Part shown: positions 41,453 through 50,681 of the stretch, piece after piece
Position numbering within the stretch: position 1 is the first letter of the stretch
How the letters are laid out: each line of letters opens with the position of its first letter
Assembly (NCBI GenBank): GCA_017614375.1
Contig: JAGABZ010000013.1
Coordinates: 324,414-388,413 of the forward strand
DNA: 64,000 bases
Direction: 5' to 3'
Source: Spirochaetales bacterium
GTDB taxonomy: Bacteria; Spirochaetota; Spirochaetia; Sphaerochaetales; Sphaerochaetaceae
The notes under the pieces: model-generated
Told to the model about the DNA's origin: nothing
Databases searched by the model: none
Seen by the model: the letters and a program-made list of their open reading frames with translations, nothing else
Made by a program: the position numbers and the translations under genes

Positions 41453-42507
41453 ACGTATTGTTACTTTCTCCATTACCACCTCCATACGGAGGGATGGCTA
41501 GATGGAGTGAAACTGTCATTGATTGTTGTCGGGATGCTGGTGATATCTCGCTTGACTGTATTGACACAGGTCACAAGGTAAAAGATATCGTCAACAGGAC
41601 GGTTTGGCAACGCTATGTTCATTCGGTTTTTCGAATTGTCCAGATTGTCCGTGAAATAAGCTACAGATGCAGAAAGACTGGATATCAGGTTGCTCACGTC
41701 GCATCATCCGCCGAGAACGGGCTAATAAGAGATTTTTTTATTCTCAAAGCGTTGAAGAGGCGGGGGATAAAGGTGGTTTATCACTTGCATTTCGGGCGAT
41801 ATGCTGAAATTAAAAAAGCAAAAACCATGGAATACCGTTTGCTGAACAGCAACATGAAAAAAGTTGACATGGTGATGGCTATGGATCCTATTACCTTCAA
41901 TGCAATTGACAATTCATTCAATAAGGTTTTTATTCCCAATCCGATTAGAAAAGAAGAATTTCACATTAGTAATAGAAAAAAAGCTATTTTTATCGGGTAT
42001 GTTGTTAAAAACAAAGGAATTGAAGAATTACTATCGGCATGGGGAGTGTTGGAAAAAAAATACGAAGGCTGGACTCTTCAGATTGTTGGGCAAGTTGATA
42101 TCGAATACCTTGAGTATCTTAAAGAAAAACACCCCTGCGTATCAGTCAGTTTCTTGGGAGAGCTGGAACATGAAACAGCGATGAAACATTTGAGAGATTC
42201 TTCAGTATTTGTTCTTCCTTCTTACACAGAAGGTTTTCCCTATTCGGTATGTGAGGCAATGTATTCGGGAAAAGCAATTGTATCTACGATAGTTGGTGCC
42301 ATTCCTTTCATGTTGGCAGAAAACTGTGGAGTTGTTTGTCCGCCACAAGACTCGGAATCCCTTCTTTCATCACTAGAAAAAGTTATGGGGGATGAGCAGT
42401 ATCGGATATTATTGGGAAATAACGCAGCACTACGTGCACAACACCTTTTCTCTCCTGAAATTGTAATCAAACAGTACATTGATTCATGGGCTCAAATTAG
42501 TTGTTAA
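41449..42507 (+). CDS. GT4-type glycosyltransferase
   Basis: A 352-residue GT-B enzyme. It opens with LLSPLPPPYGGMARWSETV, the glycine-rich donor phosphate loop PPPYGGMA. GIKVVYHLHFGRYAEI follows in the acceptor domain. The donor-binding domain has GYVVKNKGIEELLSAW, VSFLGELEHETAMKHLRDSSVFVLPSYTEGFPYSVCEAMYSGKAIV, in which the EGFPYSVCEAM segment is the conserved E-x7-E retaining motif. It adds the second or later sugar to the repeat unit. Sugar unknown. The start is ATG 41449, coupled to the previous gene. Confidence 0.94.
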   Translation: MNVLLLSPLPPPYGGMARWSETVIDCCRDAGDISLDCIDTGHKVKDIVNRTVWQRYVHSVFRIVQIVREISYRCRKTGYQVAHVASSAENGLIRDFFILKALKRRGIKVVYHLHFGRYAEIKKAKTMEYRLLNSNMKKVDMVMAMDPITFNAIDNSFNKVFIPNPIRKEEFHISNRKKAIFIGYVVKNKGIEELLSAWGVLEKKYEGWTLQIVGQVDIEYLEYLKEKHPCVSVSFLGELEHETAMKHLRDSSVFVLPSYTEGFPYSVCEAMYSGKAIVSTIVGAIPFMLAENCGVVCPPQDSESLLSSLEKVMGDEQYRILLGNNAALRAQHLFSPEIVIKQYIDSWAQISC

Positions 42508-42528
42508 TATCTTTGTTACGAGAAGAAT

Positions 42529-43785
42529 ATGGGAAAAAAGATGATGGAGAAAAAAAACAATAAAGTAATCTTAGCTACTTTAATGATATACATTATCATC
42601 GTCTATCCACTTATTTATCAAATATATGCAGATAACGGCGTGATTGGAAATGGAAATAAACTGTTCCTGTTTTTTCTTCTTCTTATTTTTGTTATTCATA
42701 ATTACAAATATATCTCTTTTTCTCGGCACAATGTTTTGCTCGTTATTTCTCTGCTGTATATGGTAATATCGTTGTTATTATATGCTCCAAATATGAGTAT
42801 TCAAGATATCTTACGGGAAGTGCTCTACGTCTTTGTTCCTATTATTCTTTTTTTTATTTTCGAGCATTATCCCATAGATCAGCAAGTGTTTTTTCTTAAT
42901 GTCGTAATATACAGCCTACTCATAGTAATTATGGTCGGTGTATTAAATCTCTTTGGGGTTGTGTTGCCAATTCCCAACATGAAAGTAGCACTTACTCACT
43001 CGGGCGTTAATTTCCAATCATACTATAGTTCTTTGGAAATGGGATATGTAGTTCAATTGTTATTCGCTATGACTCTCATGAGAGTAACAAACAACTCATT
43101 TCTTACAAAATTTAGAATTCCAGTTTTAGTTGTTTTATTTATTCTTGGCATTCTTACACTCCAACGTGGTTGTTATATGGGCCTTTTGTTTGGGTTGTTC
43201 TTCTATGTGATAGAGAGGGCATACAGTAATAATATGACAATCAAGAATAGTAGTTGGAAGACGCTTTTAAAACTAGTTCTCCTGATGATGATTCTATATG
43301 TATTGTTAAAGAGTTGGTATTCAATTGCTAGTTTTATTTCCGAATTAATGGGAGTTGATATAAAAAAGTTTGTTTTGGATGAGATACATTCTTTTAATCT
43401 CAATGATGTTGTTGCTGATAGAACCGAACAAGCCGTTATATCAAATACAACAAATGTCTTTCATCTTTTCTTTGGTGAGGGTTTTGGAAAATACTCTCCA
43501 AACAATACTGCAACTATAAGGAAAATGCCAGATGCAAGTTATTATCGTATATTTGACGAATTAGGTATTATTGGTTTTTTCCTTTTTTTCTTTCCATATT
43601 TATGCATGGTTGTAAGTGCGGTAAGGAAAAGAAGGTTTTTCACTTGTTATTTTATCCTTGAAACGTTTACTGCTTTTTTCTTTAACAGAATTCTTTGGAT
43701 GATTCCTTTGAATTATTTTATCTATCCGATAATGAGTATTTCGATGAAAAAGGAATCGTGTTTGTATGAGATTTTAGGTGGGTGA
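42529..43785 (+). CDS. Wzy-like O-antigen/polysaccharide polymerase
   Basis: A 418-residue hydrophobic protein with about 10-12 membrane helices and one larger extracytoplasmic loop near residues 285-345 ([31 protein letters not shown] in outline). [11 protein letters not shown] resembles the G-x-G-x-Y/F segment of Wzy_C-type ligase/polymerase proteins. Sequence is poorly conserved in this class, so the call rests on topology, loop and position in a flippase-dependent glycan cluster. It would link repeat units on the outer face of the inner membrane. It is one of the most AT-rich genes in the window, a typical mark of wzy genes. Confidence 0.82.
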   Translation: MGKKMMEKKNNKVILATLMIYIIIVYPLIYQIYADNGVIGNGNKLFLFFLLLIFVIHNYKYISFSRHNVLLVISLLYMVISLLLYAPNMSIQDILREVLYVFVPIILFFIFEHYPIDQQVFFLNVVIYSLLIVIMVGVLNLFGVVLPIPNMKVALTHSGVNFQSYYSSLEMGYVVQLLFAMTLMRVTNNSFLTKFRIPVLVVLFILGILTLQRGCYMGLLFGLFFYVIERAYSNNMTIKNSSWKTLLKLVLLMMILYVLLKSWYSIASFISELMGVDIKKFVLDEIHSFNLNDVVADRTEQAVISNTTNVFHLFFGEGFGKYSPNNTATIRKMPDASYYRIFDELGIIGFFLFFFPYLCMVVSAVRKRRFFTCYFILETFTAFFFNRILWMIPLNYFIYPIMSISMKKESCLYEILGG

Positions 43786-43786
43786 G

Positions 43787-44296
43787 ATGTATAGATTGTT
43801 AAGAAAGATTTCCGGTCTGTATGCAAGGGTGTTTTTCTCCTTAGTGATACGACCATCTCTTGGAAAGTGCGGGAAAAGAGTTCATATTGGAAGACACTGC
43901 TCCCTTTCAGGAACCAAAAACATTGAATTAGGGAATGATGTGTATTTCGGAGACTATTTCCTGTGTATGGCCACTCGAGCTAAGGTTATTGTTGGAGATC
44001 ATGTCTTTACTGGTCCTAATGTTACTATTATTTCCGGTAATCACCAGACGGATATCAAAGGCAGATTGATGGATTCAATTTCGGATGAAGAGAAGGATCC
44101 TGAACTAGATAAGGATGTTGTAATCAAAGGTGACAATTGGATTGCTGCAAATGCTGTAATCCTGAAGGGTGTTACAGTCGGAGAAGGGGCAGTTATTTCA
44201 GCAGGTGCTGTAGTTACAAAGGATGTGCCTCCTTATTCTGTTGTGGGAGGGATCCCTGCCAAGGTAATTAAGATGAGATTCCACGAATTGAAGTGA
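43787..44296 (+). CDS. Left-handed beta-helix acyltransferase (maltose/xenobiotic type)
   Basis: A 169-residue hexapeptide-repeat O-acetyltransferase. The ATG at 43787 is chosen, after the Wzy stop and a GGTGGGTGAG region; a GTG at 43778 would overlap that stop. Repeats are visible as [40 protein letters not shown] with the catalytic His of the H-x-D/T pattern, [23 protein letters not shown], then [27 protein letters not shown], the standard end. It transfers acetyl from acetyl-CoA to a sugar hydroxyl, so one glycan residue is likely O-acetylated. Confidence 0.93.
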   Translation: MYRLLRKISGLYARVFFSLVIRPSLGKCGKRVHIGRHCSLSGTKNIELGNDVYFGDYFLCMATRAKVIVGDHVFTGPNVTIISGNHQTDIKGRLMDSISDEEKDPELDKDVVIKGDNWIAANAVILKGVTVGEGAVISAGAVVTKDVPPYSVVGGIPAKVIKMRFHELK

Positions 44297-44323
44297 ACTT
44301 TCACTTGAATTAGGAGTATACAC

Positions 44324-45157
44324 ATGGGTTATACAGATGAATTGTTGCATCGAGTTCAATCAATTGAGTTCGGGATTCTCAAGGATTTCAAAGATTTCTG
44401 TCAGAAAAGCCGTCTCCATTATTTCCTGATAGGTGGGACCTTATTGGGAGCCGTCCGACACGGCGGTTTTATTCCCTGGGATGACGATATCGATGTGGGA
44501 ATGGAACGGTCCGAGTATGAACGTTTTATTCGCATATGGCAGGAGAAGCATTGGGAAACACAAGGGAAGTACTATCTGCAATGTAAGGAAATCGACGAAA
44601 AAACCCCTATGCCATATGCAAAGCTTAGGCGCAACGGGACTGTGTTCATAGAAAAGGAAACGGTTGATACCGATCAGCACAAAGGTTTTTTTATTGATAT
44701 TTTTCCTTTTGACTTCATCCCTTCCAAAGTCTCCGTGCTCTTTCGTCTGAAATATATCTTTTTTAAATTCCTCACCATAGTATCGGAATACAAGAACGGA
44801 TACCGGGGGTTCTCGAACAATGCGAAAAGACTTCTGTGCTTTGCCTTTAGCGGTCTTTCATTCAAGACAATCAACAGGTTCCAGTACAGGTTTATGACCC
44901 AATTCAGAGACAGTGGGTGTAATTGCATAACCAGCATAGCAAGCGGATACGGCTATATGCGGCATTGCAGTGAAAAGAGTAATTTTTGTGGGGGAGGTAG
45001 TATACTGTTCTGTGGTGAGCAATTTGAATGCCCAGTTGACAATGATAGGTATCTGACGCATCTTTTTGGTCCGCATTACATGGAACTCCCTCCGATTGAG
45101 AAGAGAGTAACGAACCATAATGTGCTGAGTATACAATTCCCGGAGGAAAGTGATTAA
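44324..45157 (+). CDS. LicD-family phosphotransferase
   Basis: A 277-residue LicD protein of the nucleotidyltransferase fold. The core motif is YFLIGGTLLGAVRHGGFIPWDDDIDVGM, the invariant GGTLLGAxRHxGFIPWDDDxD that carries the catalytic aspartates. PMPYAKLRRNGTVFIE and GFFIDIFPFDFIP are the other conserved blocks. LicD enzymes transfer phosphocholine or other phospho-substituents from a CDP-activated donor to a surface sugar. The cytidylyltransferase at 53997-54452 could make such a CDP donor. AGGAG lies before the ATG. Substituent unknown. Confidence 0.94.
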   Translation: MGYTDELLHRVQSIEFGILKDFKDFCQKSRLHYFLIGGTLLGAVRHGGFIPWDDDIDVGMERSEYERFIRIWQEKHWETQGKYYLQCKEIDEKTPMPYAKLRRNGTVFIEKETVDTDQHKGFFIDIFPFDFIPSKVSVLFRLKYIFFKFLTIVSEYKNGYRGFSNNAKRLLCFAFSGLSFKTINRFQYRFMTQFRDSGCNCITSIASGYGYMRHCSEKSNFCGGGSILFCGEQFECPVDNDRYLTHLFGPHYMELPPIEKRVTNHNVLSIQFPEESD

Positions 45158-45158
45158 C

Positions 45159-46187
45159 ATGATTGATGATATTTGGAACAGAAACCGGCCATATGTAATT
45201 GCAGAGGTCTCCCAGAATCATGACGGTAGCCTGGGGCAGGCACATGCTTTCATTGATGCAGTTGCCACAACAGGGGCTGATGCAATCAAGTTCCAGACGC
45301 ACATAGCTTCGGAGGAGAGTACAATATATGAGCCGTTCAGGGTTAAGTTTAGTTATGAAGACGATTCCCGGTATGATTACTGGAAACGGATGGAGTTCTC
45401 TGCAGACCAGTGGAGAGGCCTGTCTGATCATGCAAGATCCGCAGGATTGGATTTCCTGAGTTCTCCTTTTTCTGAAAAAGCACTAAACATGCTTGATGAT
45501 ATAGGAGTACCTGCCTGGAAATTTGGTGCCGGAGAGGTCTTCAATGATTATCTTCTTGAGAGAGCAATGTCAACGGGAAAGCCGATTCTGATTTCCACAG
45601 GACTTAGTACTTTGGATGAGATTGGAAATATAATGTCAAGAATCAGAAACAGCGGAAATCGGATTCTTCTTTTTCAATGTGTGACAGCCTATCCCTCAAC
45701 AGCTGATATGATTGACATTTCGCAAATCAGTTTGTTACGAGATAAGTTTAATTGTCCGGTGGGGATATCGGATCATTCTGCTTCAATATATCCTGCTCTC
45801 GCAGCTGTAACTTTGGGTGCAAGGGCAATTGAGGTGCATGTAACTCTTAGTCCCTTCATGTTCGGACCTGATGTGAAAGCTTCTGTTTCAATCGGACAGT
45901 TAAGTCAGATTGTCGAAGGTTCAGCCTTCATTTCAACGATGCTAGAGACTAAAGTCAATCTTTCGGAAAGATCTGAATCACGGGAAAAACTCAAGGAGAT
46001 GTTCTCCAAAAGCCTTTTTGCTTCCGGAGATATCCACGTAGGAGATAAACTCAGTTTTGAGAATGTCAAGTCAAAGAAACCGAACATAGGAATTGATTCC
46101 AAACTATTGCCCATGATGCTTGGTTCCATCTTCAAGAGGGATGTCAAAGATGGAGAACCTATAAAGATGGAGGATTTCGAAAAATGA
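45159..46187 (+). CDS. neuB: NeuB-family nonulosonic acid synthase
   Basis: A 342-residue enzyme condensing phosphoenolpyruvate with an N-acetylated amino-hexose (ManNAc or related) to form a nine-carbon nonulosonic acid. PYVIAEVSQNHDGSLGQAHAFID is the family opening; DAIKFQTHIA, FLSSPFSEKALNML, KFGAGEVFNDYLL, and GISDHSASIYPALAAVTLGARAIEVHVTL complete the TIM barrel (H-x-T-L replaces the more common HFTLD). The C-terminal antifreeze-like SAF domain (DKLSFENVKSKKPNIGI) is present. The start could also be GTG 45150, nearer to GGAGG. It forms a group with NeuC and NeuA; sialic, legionaminic or another NulO product remains open. Confidence 0.93.
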   Translation: MIDDIWNRNRPYVIAEVSQNHDGSLGQAHAFIDAVATTGADAIKFQTHIASEESTIYEPFRVKFSYEDDSRYDYWKRMEFSADQWRGLSDHARSAGLDFLSSPFSEKALNMLDDIGVPAWKFGAGEVFNDYLLERAMSTGKPILISTGLSTLDEIGNIMSRIRNSGNRILLFQCVTAYPSTADMIDISQISLLRDKFNCPVGISDHSASIYPALAAVTLGARAIEVHVTLSPFMFGPDVKASVSIGQLSQIVEGSAFISTMLETKVNLSERSESREKLKEMFSKSLFASGDIHVGDKLSFENVKSKKPNIGIDSKLLPMMLGSIFKRDVKDGEPIKMEDFEK

Positions 46188-47341
46188 AAAAAGTATGTGT
46201 TGTTATCACCGCTAGACCCAGCTATTCAAGGATCCGGAGTGCTCTTTTTGCCTTGAAGAAATATGATGATATTGAACTGCAGATTGTTGTTGCGGCTTCA
46301 GCTATACTTGATGCGTACGGAAAAGTAGTGAAACAGATTATCAAGGATGGGTTCAGTGTTGCAGCCTCAGTGCACAATATGATTTCAGGGGAAGATGTGA
46401 TCTCATCAGCAAAAACAACCGGAATGGGAATAATTGAGCTGGCAACAGTCTTTGACAATATCAAACCTGATTATGTTGTCACAATTGCAGACAGGTACGA
46501 AACTATGTCCACTGCAATAGCTGCCTCCTATATGAATATTCCTCTCATTCATATCCAAGGCGGTGAGGTCACCGGGAATATCGATGAAAAAGTGCGCCAT
46601 GCAATAACAAAACTAGCGGATGTCCATCTTGTTTCAACCCCTTTGGCACGGGAACGTGTCATAAAAATGGGAGAGCGTCCGGATCGCATCTATGTAACGG
46701 GATGTCCGTCAATAGACATAGCTGAGAATGTACGCAACAATTATAATTCTCTGGTGTTTGATCCTATTGAAAAGTATAACGGTGTAGGAAATCTGTTTCC
46801 TGAAAGAAGCAAGTATATCGTTGTGATGCAACACCCTGTCACCACATCCATCAACGAAGCCAGAGAGCAGACCAGATGTGTTCTGGATGTAGTTGAATCG
46901 ATTGATAGACAGATTTACTGGTTCTGGCCGAATGTCGATGCAGGTTCGGATTCCGTTTCCAAAGAGATTAGGATACACAGAGAGAATGGTAAAGCGAAGA
47001 ACATTTATTTCTTCAAGAATATGTCCCCTGATGATTTTCTTGTTCTGTTAATGGGAAGTGATTGTATTATCGGAAACTCCAGCGTGGCAATTCGGGAGTG
47101 TTCCTATCTGGGAGTGCCTGCAATCAATATCGGTGACCGGCAGATAGGCAGAGAACGGGGTCATAATGTCATTGATTGCGACTACAACCCCGAAGAAATA
47201 CTCAATGCTTACCATACGATTGTTTCTTCCCCCCGTTGCGAAAGAGATGAACTGTATGGAGACGGTCACGCGGGAGAAAAAATAGCCGAAGTTATTCACA
47301 ACCTTGGGAATATTGCCATAAACAAAATTCTTGCTTATTAA
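46184..47341 (+). CDS. neuC: NeuC-family hydrolysing UDP-GlcNAc 2-epimerase
   Basis: A 385-residue GT-B-like epimerase that converts UDP-GlcNAc (or a diamino analogue) to ManNAc-type sugar plus UDP, feeding NeuB. VVITARPSYSRIRSALFAL is the family start (TxRxxY/SR), IIELATVFDNIKPDYVVTIADRYETMSTAIAA includes the catalytic DR-E segment, and HIQGGEVTGNIDEKVRHAITKLADVHL is the GExTGxIDexxRHaxTklshxhf signature of NeuC. IIGNSSVAIRECSYLGVPAINIGDRQIGRERG closes the UDP site (GNSSSG-like). It overlaps NeuB by ATGA. Confidence 0.95.
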   Translation: MKKVCVVITARPSYSRIRSALFALKKYDDIELQIVVAASAILDAYGKVVKQIIKDGFSVAASVHNMISGEDVISSAKTTGMGIIELATVFDNIKPDYVVTIADRYETMSTAIAASYMNIPLIHIQGGEVTGNIDEKVRHAITKLADVHLVSTPLARERVIKMGERPDRIYVTGCPSIDIAENVRNNYNSLVFDPIEKYNGVGNLFPERSKYIVVMQHPVTTSINEAREQTRCVLDVVESIDRQIYWFWPNVDAGSDSVSKEIRIHRENGKAKNIYFFKNMSPDDFLVLLMGSDCIIGNSSVAIRECSYLGVPAINIGDRQIGRERGHNVIDCDYNPEEILNAYHTIVSSPRCERDELYGDGHAGEKIAEVIHNLGNIAINKILAY

Positions 47342-47367
47342 AGCAAGAAGGGAAAAGGTGGCTCGGT

Positions 47368-47831
47368 ATGCGGAACAGGTTACACAATGATGCCAAACTA
47401 TTTTGGAAATATCGTGAGGTGGTTCTTTCTCTAGATAATTCTTCCCTTAGGAAAAGAATCGCTCAGATGAGGATGAACCGCATTACCAGAAGATACAACT
47501 GTGTGATTCCCAATCAGTGCCTGTCACACCTCATGGATTGATAGGTATCTTCATCTCCAAACAGGCGCAAATCGGTAGGAATGTGACACTTTTCCACCAT
47601 GTCACCATAGGTTCGAACCTGATTCAAGGCTCAAAAGGTTACGGTGCACCCGTAATAGGAGATGATGTGTTCATAGGGGCCAATTCGTGCATCATAGGGA
47701 AAGTTAACATTGGCAAAGGAGCCAGAATCGGGGCAGGTTGTTGTGTCAGCAGAAATGTCCCGGAGAATTCGACCGTTGTTTCAGCGGAAATAAGGATAAT
47801 AAGTTCATCTAGGACAAGGAGGACGGAATGA
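47368..47831 (+). pseudogene. Serine-acetyltransferase-like O-acetyltransferase, frameshifted
   Basis: Two frames together give one CysE/NeuD-like acetyltransferase of about 150 residues. From ATG 47368 the frame reads RNRLHNDAKLFWKYREVVLS and continues to RRYNCVIPNQC, the normal N-terminal helices, then hits a stop after HLMD. From about 47518 the next frame continues as PVTPHGLIGIFISKQAQIGR, with LFHHVTIGSN (catalytic His), APVIGDDVFIGANSCIIGKV and GARIGAGCCVSRNVPENSTVV, the hexapeptide-repeat part. A one-base change near TGCCTG (47518-47523) would join the two. It may be a real pseudogene, a sequencing error, or a frameshift with product. It would O-acetylate the nonulosonic acid or a sugar. 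It overlaps neuA by ATGA. Confidence 0.85.
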
Positions 47832-48520
47832 AAGTTTTGGGATTGATCCCTGCAAGAGGAGGATCGAAAGGTGTCCCCCGCAAGAATATCATTGATATTC
47901 AGGGGAAACCTCTTATCAGCTATTCGATTGAAGCAGGACTGGGTGCGAAACAGGCAGGTCTGATAGATGAACTTGTCGTTTCCACAGACGATCAGGAGAT
48001 TGCCGACATATCCATACGGTTCGGAGCATCAGTTCCTTTTCTTCGTCCTGACTACCTCAGCAATGATACGGCCAAGAGTGTTGATGTGATGATTCACGCA
48101 TATGAATTCTATAAAGACCGAGGCCGGTGTTTTGATACAATTCTGTTGCTCCAGCCTACGACACCATTGAGAACGGTTTCGGACATCCGGAGCGCCCTCA
48201 AGCTCTTTGAGGAGCAGAGTGTGACTTCACTTATTTCATGTTACAGAGAAGAGTACATCTGTGACCTGGTGACATATCATAAGAGAGGCAATCTGGCAAT
48301 TGCCCTGAACAACGGACACAACAAGGGCGCAAGGAGACAGGAACTCGAAGATTTATATGTGCGTAACGGAGCAATATACATAACAACTGTAGACCAGATG
48401 ATCCGGAACCACAGGGTGTTTGATGATGTTCCAGCCATGTATGTGATGCCGAAAGACAGATCCGTAAATATCGACTGCATGGATGATGTGGAGATGCTCC
48501 GATGGAAACTTTCAAAATAG
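47828..48520 (+). CDS. neuA: CMP-nonulosonic acid cytidylyltransferase (NeuA type)
   Basis: A 230-residue nucleotidyltransferase that couples the nonulosonic acid to CMP. LGLIPARGGSKGVPRKNIIDIQGKPLISYSIEAGL is the unmistakable family start, with the CTP-binding RGGSKGxPxKN loop. DELVVSTDDQEIADISIRFGA, LLQPTTPLRTVSDI (QPTxPLR) and VRNGAIYITT follow, with MDDVEM near the end. The product is the activated donor for a NulO transferase, possibly the gene at 49440-50681. Its end overlaps the start of the dehydrogenase gene by 19 bases. Confidence 0.96.
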   Translation: MKVLGLIPARGGSKGVPRKNIIDIQGKPLISYSIEAGLGAKQAGLIDELVVSTDDQEIADISIRFGASVPFLRPDYLSNDTAKSVDVMIHAYEFYKDRGRCFDTILLLQPTTPLRTVSDIRSALKLFEEQSVTSLISCYREEYICDLVTYHKRGNLAIALNNGHNKGARRQELEDLYVRNGAIYITTVDQMIRNHRVFDDVPAMYVMPKDRSVNIDCMDDVEMLRWKLSK

Positions 48521-49443
48521 GTATCTGTGAGCCGGAGGATTTTTCTCCCAGTGCCTTGCGGCGTCTGGAAACACTCGGAGAGGTTTCATTATTTGACGGA
48601 GGGAATCTTAAGAAATTCATTTCCGACAAGGATGCTATTTTTGTCCGTCTGAAGTATCTGATAGATGACGAGCTGACATCCTGTACCAGCAGACTGAAAT
48701 ACATCTGCAGCCCCACAACAGGTTTGAACCACATAGCTGTTACAGACAGTCAGATTTCTGTCATATCGCTGAAAGGAGAATATGATTTTCTCTCGTCCAT
48801 AAGAGCCACTCCGGAGCATGTATTCGGTCTTACACTGGCTTTGCTCAGGAATTATTCCCATGCATTTCTGAATACAGGAAACACGGTTTTCGACAGGAAT
48901 CCATACAGAGGACATGAGCTTTTCCATAACTCGATAGCCATTATAGGATTTGGAAGAGTCGGAAAAATTATATCACAATATTACAGGGCTTTCGGTGCCG
49001 ATGTATATTTCTATGATACAGAGGAAATATCTTCGGATTATGCTGTGAGATGCAGTTCCATTGAAGAGGTTATTGAAAAGGGAAACATCATTATTCTGTG
49101 TGCAAACTATACTGAAGAGAACAGGAAAATGATTGGTTGTCGTCTTTTCACGCAGATGAAAGGGAAGTATTTCATAAATGCTGCCAGAGGAGAACTCGTC
49201 GATGAGGAATCACTTATTGATTTCATTAAAAAGGACTGGTTTCGGGGTGTGGCTGTTGATGTGCTGTCAAATGAAACGGAAAAGTCTTCTTTTCTTGATG
49301 AGTTAATCTCGTTGTGGCCATCAAGAAACATTATCGTCACACCGCATATTGGAGGAGCGACCTTTGATTCGATGCAACGCACAGAGGATTTCATTGCAGA
49401 AAAACTGAGTACAATAATCAAAGCAGGGGGGGATGAAGGTTGA
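48502..49443 (+). CDS. D-isomer-specific 2-hydroxyacid dehydrogenase family protein
   Basis: A 313-residue NAD-dependent dehydrogenase. The NAD motif is IAIIGFGRVGKIISQYY (GxGxxG) followed by an Asp at the end of the second strand (VYFYDTEE). The catalytic Arg is in FINAARGELVDEE, a Glu is in the LSNETEKS region and the His in VTPHIGGATFDSM, so it seems active. CSPTTGLNHIAV is the conserved TxxGxD-H-like segment. It interconverts a 2-keto acid and a D-2-hydroxyacid. Set between neuA and a transferase gene, it may make a lactyl- or glyceryl-type substituent or reduce a keto-sugar acid; this is inference from location only. Confidence 0.9.
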   Translation: METFKIGICEPEDFSPSALRRLETLGEVSLFDGGNLKKFISDKDAIFVRLKYLIDDELTSCTSRLKYICSPTTGLNHIAVTDSQISVISLKGEYDFLSSIRATPEHVFGLTLALLRNYSHAFLNTGNTVFDRNPYRGHELFHNSIAIIGFGRVGKIISQYYRAFGADVYFYDTEEISSDYAVRCSSIEEVIEKGNIIILCANYTEENRKMIGCRLFTQMKGKYFINAARGELVDEESLIDFIKKDWFRGVAVDVLSNETEKSSFLDELISLWPSRNIIVTPHIGGATFDSMQRTEDFIAEKLSTIIKAGGDEG

Positions 49444-50681
49444 AGACTGTCGTATTGATGTACGAACATATTTCCAGGGAATATGAAACCTGTATGAGAA
49501 TCAGAGATCAGTTAGACGGAAAAGGCAATCTGGATGTTCGTGTTCTCTCAATACACTTCCAGATTGCCGAATTGTATCGGATAGCGAACAGCAAGATAAT
49601 AGATTTACTGGCATTGCCTTACGTATATAAAGAGAAATCCATGATTGATATTCTGGGGTTGCTGAAACGAGGAAGAATCAGGGCCGTATTCAATTTCAGA
49701 CATGAGCAGATTGGTGCAACTTATAACGAGCACAGGTTTTATCCGCAGGATGATTTCACAAAGAATAGAATCTACCATCTTGCTTGGTCTTCTGAGTACA
49801 AGAAAATGATGGTTGAGCGCGGGATATGTGAAAATAACATAGTGATTGCTCAGAATCCGCGGTCAGACTTGGTTCTCTCTGCAATGAATGACATTTCAGA
49901 AAGCCGGTTGTCAGTTGCGGAAAGATACGGACTGGATGAACAGAAAAAATGGCTGCTGATATGTGAATCCGGTGAACCACGTTCCGAAGCGAGAATCAAT
50001 ACACTTGTTAACCAAGGTTATAGTAGTGATGACTTGGAGAAGTATAACAGATTTACCGCACGTGACATTAAGGAAATGGAGAACCAGCTGAATTCACTGC
50101 CCGCTGATTTTCTTTCTGAATATGATGTTATTTATAGGCCTCATCCGGGTACAAATGCAATAATCTCTCTAAATTCTGAGATTAAGGTAATTGGTTCAGA
50201 AAGCATCTATTTCTGGCTGAGATATGTAGAATCCGTTTTGTCTAGGCAAAGCACCGTTCTCTTTGAAGCTCAAGCAAAAGGGATAAAAGTTTTTCGATTC
50301 TGTCCGTTCCCCGTTCCGGAACGGTTTATAACATATGGTCTTGAAAAGATGCCTTCTATTTCTTCCATACGTGATATAGCGTACGTGAGAGATTATGCAA
50401 ATGAATGCCGATATGAAGACTATATTGGAATAGTAGATGGACATGCCGTGGAGAGGCTTTCATCGGCTTTAGCAAAACTGGCTGAAGATGGGGAGTTCTT
50501 CTTTTCTGATTATGTTCCGAAGCACGGTTTGCATTACAGGAAAGCTGCTTTGAGATCAATACTCAGCAATATATTTTCCCATATTGCATATATAACAGGG
50601 ATCCATTTCCTGAAAAAACTCTCAAAGCCGTTGACAATTCTGGGAAGGGATATTCCGCCGGAGTGGAAACGTGGACAATAA
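49440..50681 (+). CDS. GT-B-like surface carbohydrate biosynthesis protein
   Basis: A 413-residue protein starting at TTG 49440, overlapping the previous stop by TTGA. The N-terminal half (VVLMYEHISREYETCMRIRD, with FNFRHEQIGAT) and the C-terminal half with YDVIYRPHPGTNAIISL, VIGSESIYFWLRYVESVLSRQSTVLFEAQAKGIKVF resemble the CDP-glycerol glycerophosphotransferase/sialyltransferase-like GT-B superfamily (the RPHP motif and S-T-xxFEA). Similar proteins are annotated as surface carbohydrate biosynthesis proteins in nonulosonic-acid loci, so it is a candidate NulO or polyol-phosphate transferase. No confident family name. Confidence 0.7.
   Translation: MKTVVLMYEHISREYETCMRIRDQLDGKGNLDVRVLSIHFQIAELYRIANSKIIDLLALPYVYKEKSMIDILGLLKRGRIRAVFNFRHEQIGATYNEHRFYPQDDFTKNRIYHLAWSSEYKKMMVERGICENNIVIAQNPRSDLVLSAMNDISESRLSVAERYGLDEQKKWLLICESGEPRSEARINTLVNQGYSSDDLEKYNRFTARDIKEMENQLNSLPADFLSEYDVIYRPHPGTNAIISLNSEIKVIGSESIYFWLRYVESVLSRQSTVLFEAQAKGIKVFRFCPFPVPERFITYGLEKMPSISSIRDIAYVRDYANECRYEDYIGIVDGHAVERLSSALAKLAEDGEFFFSDYVPKHGLHYRKAALRSILSNIFSHIAYITGIHFLKKLSKPLTILGRDIPPEWKRGQ

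Noticed and set aside
47517-47831. The 104-codon frame as a complete small acetyltransferase
   Set aside because: The preceding frame encodes the missing N-terminal helices, so this is half of a frameshifted gene.
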